Below, in pieces: positions 22,804-31,062 of a DNA stretch of 64,000 nt. The DNA comes from Bradyrhizobium manausense (lineage in GTDB: Bacteria; Pseudomonadota; Alphaproteobacteria; Rhizobiales; Xanthobacteraceae). Position 1 is the stretch's first letter. Each line of letters begins with the position of its first letter. The translations under genes and the position numbers were made by a program. The stretch lies in contig NZ_JAFCJI010000004.1 of NCBI RefSeq assembly GCF_018131105.1, forward strand, positions 124,001-188,000. The letters are read 5' to 3'. The notes below the pieces were generated by a model, which saw only the letters and a list, made by a program, of their open reading frames with translations, did not search any database and was not told the DNA's origin.

Positions 22804-22941
22804 TCACGAATAGAGCACGCGCCCGACGGCATGAAGGATGCTCACGGTTAGTCCCGACATACAGAGCGCCGTGCCGAGATCCGCCAGATAGAGCAGATGA
22901 TATCGTTCCTCGTCGTCCAGCTCCGCCAGCACCTTGCGCAT
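22804..22941 (-). CDS. Small protein, 45 aa
   Basis: ATG 22941 is preceded by GAGAGGGACG. The product has an acidic helix (MRKVLAELDDEERYHLLYLA) and then a hydrophobic segment (ALCMSGLTVSILHAVGRVLYS) that could be a membrane helix. The longer frame to 23226 overlaps the next secreted protein and is a shadow. Function unknown. Confidence 0.45.
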   Translation of the reverse strand: MRKVLAELDDEERYHLLYLADLGTALCMSGLTVSILHAVGRVLYS

Positions 22942-23128
22942 CGTCCCTCTCCCGTTTCTTCCGGGAAAACGCGATTCGGAACGTCGTGTTCCCTGCAACG
23001 ACGGACGCGACGAAACATTTCCGCGTGCGGCGGCGCGTCCGGAGATTTGCGTATTTTTCCCGAAATAGGAACCCGTGCTCTGCCCTGCCGTTGGCGAGCG
23101 GGAATATGTCCCGGAGGAGAGAGAAGCC

Positions 23129-23383
23129 ATGAAGTTCGCAAGCAAGATTGCAGCCGCTGCCGTTGGGCTCGGATTTCTGACCATCGGCGCGGTGAGTGCG
23201 TCCGCCGCCATCGCATGTACCGGCAATGTGTGCTGGCACGCCCACGAGGCCTACAGCTATCCGCCGGCGGCGAAGGTCATCGTGCACGAGGATAACTGGA
23301 AATGGGGACCGACGGAAAAGTTCAGCTTCCGTGAGCACGAAGGCCGCGGATACTGGCGCGACGACAAGTGGGTCACCTGGTAA
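23129..23383 (+). CDS. Small secreted protein, 84 aa
   Basis: ATG 23129 behind GGAGGAGAGAGAAGCC. Signal peptide MKFASKIAAAAVGLGFLTIG with cleavage after SASA. The mature 55 residues contain a cysteine pair (ACTGNVCWHAH) and many W, H, Y and charged residues ('EDNWKWGPTEKFSFREHEGRGYWRDDKWVTW'). This type of periplasmic miniprotein is common in Bradyrhizobium. Function unknown. Followed by a terminator. Confidence 0.7.
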   Translation: MKFASKIAAAAVGLGFLTIGAVSASAAIACTGNVCWHAHEAYSYPPAAKVIVHEDNWKWGPTEKFSFREHEGRGYWRDDKWVTW

Positions 23384-23396
23384 AGGCGATCACATC

Positions 23397-23431
23397 GAAA
23401 GGGCCGTCGATCGACGGCTCTTTCTTTTTTG
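23397..23431 (+). terminator. Intrinsic terminator
   Basis: AAAGGGCCGTCG/CGACGGCTCTTT stem with a very small loop (one G-T pair), followed by CTTTTTT, just after the 84-aa secreted protein gene. Confidence 0.75.
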
Positions 23432-23627
23432 AAGACACAAGAGCGCGCGACGTCTGTTTTCCGACGCGACGCTCGCACCGACGTCGTCGCCTCCCGCGAG
23501 CGTCGTATCATCGGGGAGACCGGTTGACCCCGATCCTCACGTGAGACTAGGGCCCCGTCGTCATCGGCGGGGCCACTTTCCTTCCGGCACCTCGACTTCC
23601 GGAACACAACCGGCACCAGCTTCGCGC

Positions 23628-24425
23628 CTAGCCTTCCACCCGATACAGCCGCCACCGCGCCGGCACGCCCTTGAGCTGATGACTGCCGTGATCCCTGAGG
23701 CGGATCTGCGATTGCGCCGCAAGCAGGTCCTTGACCGCGCTCGAGACCAGGACTTCGCCCGCGCGCGCCTTGGCGGCAACGCGGGTGCCGATGTGGAAGG
23801 CGAGACCGACCATCTCGCCGCCGCTGATCGTGTATTCGCCGGCGTGCAGGCCGACCCTGATATCGAGGCCCAGCGTGCGCACGGCCGTCCGGATCGCGGT
23901 CGCGCAGGTGATGCCGGCGGCCGGCGCCTTGAACGTCGCCAGCACGCCGTCGCCGGTCGTCACGACTTCCTTGCCGCGCGACGACTTCAGCTCCTTGCGG
24001 ACCGCGGCGTAATAGAGACCCATCACCTTGGTCCAGCGCGCATCGCCGAGCTTTGCGGCCTTTGCCGTGGAGCCGACGATGTCGACGATCAGGATGGTGG
24101 CGAGCGCCTGCTTGAGATCGGCGCCGCCATTGGCGGATTTTCTCCGGGTCGCAATCGCACCGCTCAGCGGTTCATAGTCATGACTGCGCCGCCGCGCGAT
24201 CGCGGACTTGGTGTAGTCTTGGGCGCGTTGCGCGCTACCGCAACGGATCGTCTTCTCCTGCGGCAGATGCGTCCAGTAGACCTTGCGGCTCTTCCCGGCG
24301 CCCTGGACTTCGACTGCGCCCCACTTCAGGAACACTGCCGGACCGACTCGCCGCACGCACCAGGCCTTCGACGTGTATCCCGACACGTTTGACTGGTGCA
24401 GGCCGATCCGAAGAAATTTGGGCAT
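23628..24425 (-). CDS. Class III nucleotidyl cyclase with an N-terminal WGR-like domain
   Basis: 265 aa. Residues ~15-85 (AWCVRRVGPAVFLKWGAVEVQG, 'KTIRCGSAQRAQDYTKSAIARRRSHDYEPL') follow the pattern of a WGR domain, better known from PARP and DNA-damage proteins. Residues ~105-260 form a class III cyclase domain: 'ATILIVDIVGSTAKAA' with the first metal aspartate, 'EVVTTGDGVLATFKAP' with the second, 'RVGLHAGEYTISGGEMVGLAFHIGTRVAAKA'. It probably makes cAMP. The WGR assignment is by pattern only. Confidence 0.8.
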   Translation of the reverse strand: MPKFLRIGLHQSNVSGYTSKAWCVRRVGPAVFLKWGAVEVQGAGKSRKVYWTHLPQEKTIRCGSAQRAQDYTKSAIARRRSHDYEPLSGAIATRRKSANGGADLKQALATILIVDIVGSTAKAAKLGDARWTKVMGLYYAAVRKELKSSRGKEVVTTGDGVLATFKAPAAGITCATAIRTAVRTLGLDIRVGLHAGEYTISGGEMVGLAFHIGTRVAAKARAGEVLVSSAVKDLLAAQSQIRLRDHGSHQLKGVPARWRLYRVEG

Positions 24426-24516
24426 GAGGTTGCGGCCAATCGCTGGACCATTTTAGCTGACCCGGAGCGTAGTTGGACGCTCGCGCCTTGGCAACAGCGC
24501 GAACGAGTCGCGCGCC

Positions 24517-25722
24517 TTACATCCCTGCGCCCGCCTCAAACGCAAACAGCTCGATCGGCTCGCTGAAGCCGCGCACGGCGTGCTGGCCGACCCGCTCGAG
24601 CTCGAACTCCGGCGTCACCAGCTCGGCAAAGTCGCGCGACAGCAGCACCGGCTTGCCGATCTGCTTGGTGAGCGCCTCGAGCCGCGAGGCCATGTTGACG
24701 GCGGGACCGATCACGGTGAAGTCGAGCCGGCTGGTCGAGCCGATATTGCCGTACATGACGTCACCGACATGGACGCCGATGCCGTAGTTCAGCGGCGCAC
24801 GGCCGGTGCCCTTGTTGCGCTCGTTCAGCGCGGCCATCGCCCGCCGGGCCTCGGTGACGGCCCGCAGCAGGTTTGCGCAGGCATCGGGCCGGCTGAGCGG
24901 GAAGATGGCGAGCAGCCCGTCGCCGATGAACTTCAGGATCTCGCCGCCATGCCGCGCGATCGGGTCCGACATCGCATCGAAATAATCGTTGAGGAGATCG
25001 ATGACGTCGTCGCGCGGCCAGTTGTCGGAGATCTTCGTGAAATCCCTGAGGTCGCAGATCATGATCGCGGCTCGCACCGTCGTGCCGGTGCCGCGCCGGG
25101 TCGCACCGGCGAGGATCAACTCGCCGGCGTGGGAGCCGACATAGGTCTCGAGCAGCGTTCGTGCCAGGCGGTTCTTGACGCGAATTTCGCTGACGAGTGC
25201 CAGCACCGGCAGCACGCTCTTGAGGGCGGCGAGGTGCGAATCGTCGAAGCCGCCGGGCCGGTCGGTCGCGAACGTGATGAGATGGCGCTTGCCGAGGGTG
25301 TGGTAGAGCGGCCAGGCGACATAGTCGGTGAGGCCCTTGGCCCGCATCTCGTCATAGAGCGCATGCTTGCGGCCGAGCGCCGGATCGCGCTCGAGGTTCT
25401 CGCGAACTTCCGTGGCGCCATCGATCAGCTCGTTGGCGGGACTGCCGATATATTCGGAGCGCTCCCTCACATCGAAGTCGACTCGCCCGATCTCGGCCTC
25501 GCGCATGCCGTCGGCCCACATGATACGGGCCCCCAGCCATTGCGGATGCTGGATCTGGATGTGAAGCGTGGATCGCTTGAGTGGAATGCCGGCCTGCTGG
25601 AGGCGGATGCTCATCTCGGCAAAGATGTTGTCGATGAAGCGTTCGTCGCGCGTGCCGTTGGTCAGCCAGTCGACGACGCCATCGACCTGCGTGGCAGTGG
25701 AAATCCTGTCTGGCGCGTTCAT
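24517..25722 (-). CDS. Adenylate/guanylate cyclase, class III, with N-terminal sensor domain
   Basis: 401 aa from ATG 25722 (MNAPDRISTATQ), chosen for the AGGGCAGGAC in front; an ATG at 25749 has none. The N-terminal ~200 residues form a sensor-like domain without membrane helices ('VDWLTNGTRDERFIDNIFAEMSIRLQ'). The cyclase domain begins with 'AAIMICDLRDFTKISDNWPRDDVIDLLNDYFDAM', then 'GGEILKFIGDGLLAIFPL', 'GIGVHVGDVMYGNIGSTSRLDFTVIGPAVNMASRLEALT'. All metal and transition-state residues expected of the family appear present. Soluble; the signal is unknown. It is 91 bases upstream of the other cyclase gene on the same strand. Confidence 0.9.
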   Translation of the reverse strand: MNAPDRISTATQVDGVVDWLTNGTRDERFIDNIFAEMSIRLQQAGIPLKRSTLHIQIQHPQWLGARIMWADGMREAEIGRVDFDVRERSEYIGSPANELIDGATEVRENLERDPALGRKHALYDEMRAKGLTDYVAWPLYHTLGKRHLITFATDRPGGFDDSHLAALKSVLPVLALVSEIRVKNRLARTLLETYVGSHAGELILAGATRRGTGTTVRAAIMICDLRDFTKISDNWPRDDVIDLLNDYFDAMSDPIARHGGEILKFIGDGLLAIFPLSRPDACANLLRAVTEARRAMAALNERNKGTGRAPLNYGIGVHVGDVMYGNIGSTSRLDFTVIGPAVNMASRLEALTKQIGKPVLLSRDFAELVTPEFELERVGQHAVRGFSEPIELFAFEAGAGM

Positions 25723-25827
25723 GTCCTGCCCTTCGGCGGCGATCTTCATTTCCGCAAATATGTGTTCCGGATCGGCGACGTCAACCTAGCCAGTTGCACG
25801 GATTGCGCGCAGTTGCACCATCGTGGT

Positions 25828-26412
25828 CTAGCCGGCGAGCCGGATCGAACCCAGCACGGCCAGCCCCGAAGCGAGCATCAGCCTGCACGCCGCAGTGAGC
25901 TCGACCTTCAGCGTACTGCCGCCGGGAATGACGAATGCCTCGCTATTGAGACGAATGCCGCAATCGCCTGATACCGCATAGAGCAGATGCGTGCCGGCCT
26001 GCAATGACCGTTCACCGGGCTCCCTGATCGCCGCAAGCTCGATCTCCGCCGCACCGCGCCGCGCCATCAGATTGACCACCTCCACCGGGCCGGCCTCGAG
26101 CTCGGTCACGATCTCCATCTCTCCGGTAAAGCGAACGGTGGTGAACGGCTCGCGCTCGTCGAACTCCTGTCCCGGGGCCTTCAGCACCAGCCCGCGCCCG
26201 CCGATCACCATCTGCAAGCGGTCGATGCCGGGCATGTGGGAAAACGGCCCCGGCGCCACGATCGGCGTGGACGCGAAGCGCCACAGCAGAGTGTCCCAGT
26301 TCTTCGCGGTCGTGCCGGGCCGATGCGCATCCGCGATATCGGTAAAGATGCCGCCGCCGTTCTTCCAGGGCGAACGGGTGTAGTCTTCGGATTTCAGCAG
26401 TGTGGTTTTCAT
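25828..26412 (-). CDS. hutD: HutD/Ves family protein
   Basis: 194-aa cupin-like protein. 'SPWKNGGGIFTDIADAHRPG', 'LLWRFASTPIVAPGPFSHMPGIDRLQMVIGGRGLVL' and 'EPFTTVRFTGEMEIVTEL' fit the HutD (Ves) family, associated with histidine utilisation in some bacteria. No hut genes are in view, so the histidine link is not supported here. Single gene. Confidence 0.8.
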   Translation of the reverse strand: MKTTLLKSEDYTRSPWKNGGGIFTDIADAHRPGTTAKNWDTLLWRFASTPIVAPGPFSHMPGIDRLQMVIGGRGLVLKAPGQEFDEREPFTTVRFTGEMEIVTELEAGPVEVVNLMARRGAAEIELAAIREPGERSLQAGTHLLYAVSGDCGIRLNSEAFVIPGGSTLKVELTAACRLMLASGLAVLGSIRLAG

Positions 26413-26459
26413 GGGTTGCGGGCGTCCAGGAGAGGATCACCTGCGCATCATTAGCCGCC

Positions 26460-27014
26460 TCACGCCTTGGCGTCGAGGTTCAGCCTCGTGCTCAGCTCAT
26501 TGACGAGCGAATCCACGAACTGGTTCTGATAGGCCGAGATGCCGTTGAAAGTGACGGGGCCTCCGGCCTGCACCAGCAGGCCCCCGCCGGAAACGGTCGC
26601 ATCCGTGCTGCCGCCGGCCGATTTGGTGCCGAGCTTGCCGATGGCGTCGTTGAGCTGCGCGGCGGTCTTGTCGTCCATCTCGCCATTGGCCTGGAGCGTC
26701 GCGAGCAGCGACTGATAGGCACTACCGAGGTCGCCGCCCGTGCCGGTCTCGGCGGTCGCCGAGAACGTGCCGTTGGTCTTGCCGTTGTAGCTCTTGTAGG
26801 TCAGCGTCTCCGTGCTGGTGCCGTCGCTGTTGGCGTGGCTGTCGAGCATCAGCTCGAACGCGCTGCCATAGGCGCCCGTCGTCAGCATGTTCGGATCGTT
26901 CGGATTCTTGTTCTTGCTCGCACCCGACTTGTCGGAGCCCGCGGTCCAGTTCGGCGGGACGGTGTAGCTGACGCTGGTCACGTGGTCATTCCCATCTGCA
27001 TTGCAGGGAAACAT
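26460..27014 (-). CDS. Hypothetical protein, 184 aa
   Basis: Rich in T, S, G, N and D. The second half contains 'SAYQSLLATLQANGEMDDKTAAQLNDAIGKLG' and ends 'YQNQFVDSLVNELSTRLNLDAKA', helical. ATG 27014 has no ribosome-binding site; a GTG at 26981 (MTSVSYTVPPNWTAG) behind GGGA may be the real start. No signal peptide. The composition resembles secreted or surface proteins, but no export signal is visible. Confidence 0.6.
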   Translation of the reverse strand: MFPCNADGNDHVTSVSYTVPPNWTAGSDKSGASKNKNPNDPNMLTTGAYGSAFELMLDSHANSDGTSTETLTYKSYNGKTNGTFSATAETGTGGDLGSAYQSLLATLQANGEMDDKTAAQLNDAIGKLGTKSAGGSTDATVSGGGLLVQAGGPVTFNGISAYQNQFVDSLVNELSTRLNLDAKA

Positions 27015-27123
27015 TTAGCAATATTTGTGCCAGCGAGGCGCTGTTGATTTTCATCGGCTTTCTCGCGCGATGCTGTTTAGCGTTGCGCCACGCTGCAAAA
27101 ATTGCCCGGCAATTTGATCTCGG

Positions 27124-28278
27124 TTACTCCCCCTTCCCTCCGTTCAGCTTCGGCAGCGTCTCCACGATCTTCTGCTTGCCGTCGACGATTTCGGCGAGGA
27201 AGCTCGCGCGGTCGATGTCGCCGTTCTGGTCCCAGCTTGCTTCCATCAGCATGCCGGGCGCCTTGTCGGGCGTCAGCGTCAGGCCCTTCATCGCGGCACC
27301 AAAGGCCTTGCTGTCGAACTTGCCGATCTTCTCGGTGACGTATTTGACGAGGTAGACCGCGGTGTAGCCCTTGATGCCGTTGTGGTCAGGGAGATATTTG
27401 AAACGCGCGGAGAACTTCTTCGCGAATTCCTGGATTGCAGGCACGGGTGCATCGGCACTGAGGCCGACATGGCCGCGCGCGCCGTTGGCGGCGGGGCCGG
27501 CGAGTTCCACCACCTTCTGGCTGAGCAGCGTGGTCTCGCCGAACAGCGGCGTCGACAGGCCCTGCCGCTTCGCCTCGATCAGGAAGCGGGCGCTCTCCTC
27601 CTCGTTGGTGTAGATGAAGGCGGCATCGGCCTTGGCGCCCTTGAGCTTGATGACGTCGGAGCCGAAATCGACCTGGCCCTGCTCGGTGGAGATGTCAGTC
27701 GCGATCTCGATGTTGCGCGCCTTCATCTCCTTGACGAAATTGTCGTGGCCGCCCTTGCCGAAATCATTGTTGACCCAGAGCACCGCGACCGACTTCACCT
27801 TGAGCTTGTCGTGCAGATAGTTGGCGATCTTCGGCATCGAGAATTGCTGGCCGAAGGCGGTGCGGAATACCCAGGGATTGCCCTGGGTCGTGATGTCGGC
27901 GGCTTCGGCACCGACGATCTGCGGGATCTCGGCGGCTTGCGTCAGCGCCATGTTGACCTTGACCGAACCGGAATAGATCGGCCCGAGCACCACATAGGGA
28001 TCCTTGTCCAGCACCTTCTGCACTTGCGCACGCGAGATGCCGGGATTGCTCTGGGTGTCCAGATGCTCGGTCTGGATCTTGCGGCCCAAAATGCCGCCGG
28101 CGGCGTTGATCTCATCGACTGCGAGCGCGACGCCGTCGCGCCAGTTGGTGCCGGAGACAGCGCCGGGGCCGGAGAGCTCGATGACATCAGGGATGTAGAC
28201 GGTGCTCTGCGCGCGGGCCGCGACTGTCGAAAGCGATGCCGCCAGGGCGATGGCGAGCGTGCCTGCAAGATGCCTCAT
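27124..28278 (-). CDS. Branched-chain amino-acid type ABC transporter substrate-binding protein
   Basis: 384-aa periplasmic type I binding protein (LivK/Peripla_BP_6). It has a signal peptide (MRHLAGTLAIALAASLSTVAARA), then 'VIELSGPGAVSGTNWRDGVALAVDEINAAGGILG', 'DPYVVLGPIYSGSVKVNMA', and 'GYTAVYLVKYVTEKIGKFD' near the end. No permease lies beside it; it is the last gene of an operon with an amidohydrolase and a shikimate-dehydrogenase-like gene, so the ligand may be an aromatic or alicyclic acid rather than an amino acid (inference). Confidence 0.88.
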   Translation of the reverse strand: MRHLAGTLAIALAASLSTVAARAQSTVYIPDVIELSGPGAVSGTNWRDGVALAVDEINAAGGILGRKIQTEHLDTQSNPGISRAQVQKVLDKDPYVVLGPIYSGSVKVNMALTQAAEIPQIVGAEAADITTQGNPWVFRTAFGQQFSMPKIANYLHDKLKVKSVAVLWVNNDFGKGGHDNFVKEMKARNIEIATDISTEQGQVDFGSDVIKLKGAKADAAFIYTNEEESARFLIEAKRQGLSTPLFGETTLLSQKVVELAGPAANGARGHVGLSADAPVPAIQEFAKKFSARFKYLPDHNGIKGYTAVYLVKYVTEKIGKFDSKAFGAAMKGLTLTPDKAPGMLMEASWDQNGDIDRASFLAEIVDGKQKIVETLPKLNGGKGE

Positions 28279-28305
28279 GATGTCCTCCCCTTATGCTTTG
28301 CCTTT

Positions 28306-29139
28306 TTATGATCCGTCGAAGCCGAGCAGTTTCGCCGGCGTTCGCCACAGCAGGCGCTGCTGGTCGCCCGGATCCGGAAACAGCGATGTCAGCACCGCGA
28401 GCAACGGCCCGTAATCGAGCCGCTCAGCGGCGCGCAGGAACGGGTAGTCCGAGCCCCAGACGCAGCGGTCGAGCGTGAACGCCTCCACCAGCGCGGCAAT
28501 GAACGGCCAGGTGTCCTCATAGGGATGCGGCAGTTCGGAGAATTTATAGGAACCGGAGAGTTTGATATGTGCGTCGCGCTCGCGACCGATTGCGAGCAAC
28601 GCCTGAAACGCCTTGCCTCTCACGCCCTGCCCGACCGAGGGTCGACCGCAATGATCGAACACCAGGCGGACCGGTGACTTATCGATCAGCGGCAGCAGGT
28701 CGAGCAACTGATCCTGCTCGACCTGGATCTGGAGGAACAGGCCGAGGCTGGTCAGCTTTTCCAGCAGCGGCGCGGTGTTGCGATAGTAGTCGGCGCCGTG
28801 GAACGGCACGTTGAAAGCGACGCCGATGACGCCGGCGGCTTGCAGCCGTTCGAGCTCGCGGATGTCGACGTCGTTCTCGACCACGGCGACGCCTCGGAAG
28901 CGGCCGCCGCCCTGCTTCAACGTGTCGAGCAGGATGCGGCTGTCGCTGCCATAGCCGGTGTTGGTGGCGACGACGAGCGCATGTTGGACATCAAACGCGT
29001 CGAACAGGCGGATGAGCTGCGCGGCCGTTGCGATCTCCTGGCCGCTCGGGCGATACGGTGTATCGGGGCCGTAGGGAAATCGGACGGGATCGAGGGCGTG
29101 AATGTGGCAGTCGATCCTGGGGCCCGCCGGCAATGTCAT
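28306..29139 (-). CDS. Amidohydrolase family protein (PDC lactonase-like TIM barrel)
   Basis: 277 aa. 'RIDCHIHALDP' supplies the first metal-ligand pair HxH. Further parts are 'VQHALVVATNTGYG', 'GVAFNVPFHGADYY', 'VRLVFDHCGRPS' and 'CVWGSDYPFL' with the catalytic aspartate. The family includes 2-pyrone-4,6-dicarboxylate lactonase and related hydrolases of aromatic catabolism. It lies between an AroE-like gene and a binding protein, 22 and 27 bases away, which suggests one pathway. Confidence 0.82.
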   Translation of the reverse strand: MTLPAGPRIDCHIHALDPVRFPYGPDTPYRPSGQEIATAAQLIRLFDAFDVQHALVVATNTGYGSDSRILLDTLKQGGGRFRGVAVVENDVDIRELERLQAAGVIGVAFNVPFHGADYYRNTAPLLEKLTSLGLFLQIQVEQDQLLDLLPLIDKSPVRLVFDHCGRPSVGQGVRGKAFQALLAIGRERDAHIKLSGSYKFSELPHPYEDTWPFIAALVEAFTLDRCVWGSDYPFLRAAERLDYGPLLAVLTSLFPDPGDQQRLLWRTPAKLLGFDGS

Positions 29140-29161
29140 GGCGCAAAGCTCCCCGCACGGT

Positions 29162-30004
29162 TCAGAACGTGGCCTCGATGGCCTTGATCAACTCGGGCGT
29201 CACGTCGGGCATCACGCCGAACCAGGCCTTGAAGGCGAGCCGGGCCTGATTGATCAGGAGGCCAAGCCCGTTCACGGTGACGCAGCCGCGCGCGCGGGCC
29301 TCGGCCAGGAACGGCGTCTCCAGCGGCGTGTAGATGAGATCGGCGGTGAGCGTGGTGGGCTTGAGCCGTGACAGGTCGATCTCGAGCGCGCTCTTGCCGA
29401 CCATGCCGCGATCGGTGCAATTGACCAGCAGCGCGACATCGCCAAGCGCCGCGGCGCGATCATCCCACGCAACGGTGCTGACGGCGGAACCGAATTCGGT
29501 CGCGATCGCCCGCGCCTTCTCCGCGGTACGGTTGGCGATGCGGATCTCGCGCGCGCCGTTTTCGAGCAGTGCCACCACAACCGCGCGCGAGGCGCCGCCT
29601 GCGCCCAGCAGCAGGATCGGCCCGGCATCGCCGCGCCAGTCGGGTTGAGCGTCGCGCAGGCTTTGCACAAAGCCGTTGCCGTCATTGTTGAAGCCGGACA
29701 GCGTGCCGTCGGCCTCGACGACAATGGTGTTGACGGCGCCGATGCGCTTGGCGGTCTCGTTGACGCGATCGAGCAGCGGCATCGTCGTCTGCTTGTGCGG
29801 CATGGTGACGTTGCAGCCGCGGAATCCGAGCGCGACGAGGCCGCGAAGCGCATCCTCGAGCCGCTCCGGCTGCACCGCGAGCGGGACGTAGGAGCCGCGG
29901 ATGCCGTGGGCCCTCAGCCAGTAATTATGAATGACCGGCGAGCGCGAGTGCGCGACCGGCATGCCGATGACCCCCGCCAGCCCAAACCCATCCGCCTGCG
30001 ACAT
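29162..30004 (-). CDS. Shikimate/quinate dehydrogenase family protein (AroE-like)
   Basis: 280 aa from ATG 30004; the frame extends to 30079 but the conserved start is 'GFGLAGVIGMPVAHSRSPVIHN'. K71 in 'NVTMPHK' and D108 in 'FNNDGNGF' are the catalytic pair, and 'LLLGAGGASRAVV' is the NADP loop, followed by 'NRTAEKA'. It fits shikimate dehydrogenase, but the operon with an amidohydrolase and a binding protein suggests a catabolic shikimate or quinate role rather than the housekeeping aroE. Confidence 0.85.
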   Translation of the reverse strand: MSQADGFGLAGVIGMPVAHSRSPVIHNYWLRAHGIRGSYVPLAVQPERLEDALRGLVALGFRGCNVTMPHKQTTMPLLDRVNETAKRIGAVNTIVVEADGTLSGFNNDGNGFVQSLRDAQPDWRGDAGPILLLGAGGASRAVVVALLENGAREIRIANRTAEKARAIATEFGSAVSTVAWDDRAAALGDVALLVNCTDRGMVGKSALEIDLSRLKPTTLTADLIYTPLETPFLAEARARGCVTVNGLGLLINQARLAFKAWFGVMPDVTPELIKAIEATF

Positions 30005-30219
30005 GCCGCGATTCCCGTCCCGACCCGACCCGCGCCCTTCGGCGTGCGACCATGTTATTTGGTCAGATGTCCAAGACATCTAGAGGGAATGGCTAGCGGG
30101 CGCAATGTGAATCTAGGGGGCGGGATGACGTCACAAGACCATACGGGGCTCCCTTGCGCTCCACGCCAGAAGATCCGTGCTACCCTGTCCGGGATAGCTC
30201 AACCTTCCGCGAGGCAAGC

Positions 30220-31032
30220 ATGTCCAGCACCGACAAGGTTTTCGCCGGCTCGGTCCCAAGGCTTTACGACGAATATCTGGTTCCGCTGATCTTCTCCGTC
30301 TATGCCGATGACCTTGCCAGGCGCATCGCTGCGCTGTCTCCGTCCGACCTGCTGGAGATCGCAACCGGCACCGGTGCGGTGACGCGCGCTGCGGCGGCGC
30401 TGCTGCCTTCGGGCGTCCGCTATGTCGCGACCGACCTGAACGAGCCCATGCTCGCGGTGGCGAAGCAGCGTCAGGGTGACGATCCCCGCATTACCTGGCG
30501 TCAGGCCGATGCGCTGGCGCTGCCTTTCGACGATGCCAAGTTCGACGTCGTCTGCTGCCAGTTCGGCGCCATGTTCTTTCCGGATCGCAGCAAGGGTTAT
30601 GCCGAGGCGAAGCGGGTGTTGAAGCCTGGCGGCACCTACCTGCTCGGCGTGTGGGACCGTATCGAGGACAACGTGTTCGCGGATGATGCGACCGTCACGC
30701 TCGGCAAGATGTTTCCCGACGATCCGCCGCTGTTCATGGCGCGGACCCCGCACGGCTATCACGACAAGGCCGTCATCAAGTCCGATCTGGAACGCGCGGG
30801 CTTCAAGGACATCTCGATCGACACGGTGACGGCGATGAGCCGCGGGCCGAGCGCGGAGTATGTCGCGATCGCGTATTGCCAGGGCACGCCGTTGCGCGGC
30901 GAGATCGAGGCCAGGGATGCAAGCAAGCTCGCGGCTGCGACCGACGCCGTTGCCGAGGCGATCCGGAAACGCCATGGTTCCGGACCGGTCGAGGCCAAGA
31001 TTCAGGCGCTGATGATTACGGCACGGCCGTAG
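30220..31032 (+). CDS. Class I SAM-dependent methyltransferase
   Basis: 270 aa from ATG 30220. 'LLEIATGTGAVTRAAAALLP' is the SAM-binding motif I, 'YVATDLNEPMLAVAKQR' motif post-I, 'QADALALPFDDAKFDVVCCQFGAMFFPD' motif II, and 'RVLKPGGTYLL' motif III: the UbiE/Methyltransf_11 pattern. Substrate unknown. Single gene, convergent with the L,D-transpeptidase gene, with a short hairpin (31038-31053) between the two. Confidence 0.85.
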   Translation: MSSTDKVFAGSVPRLYDEYLVPLIFSVYADDLARRIAALSPSDLLEIATGTGAVTRAAAALLPSGVRYVATDLNEPMLAVAKQRQGDDPRITWRQADALALPFDDAKFDVVCCQFGAMFFPDRSKGYAEAKRVLKPGGTYLLGVWDRIEDNVFADDATVTLGKMFPDDPPLFMARTPHGYHDKAVIKSDLERAGFKDISIDTVTAMSRGPSAEYVAIAYCQGTPLRGEIEARDASKLAAATDAVAEAIRKRHGSGPVEAKIQALMITARP

Positions 31033-31062
31033 TGGCCGGAGCCGGTAGGCTCCGCCACGCGC

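Noticed and set aside
24580..25971. 463-codon open frame opposite the second cyclase gene
   Set aside because: Shadow of a clear class III cyclase; no recognisable motif.
31038..31053. Hairpin GGAGCC-GGTA-GGCTCC between convergent genes
   Set aside because: Six-base stem with no T-run on either side; too weak to call a terminator.
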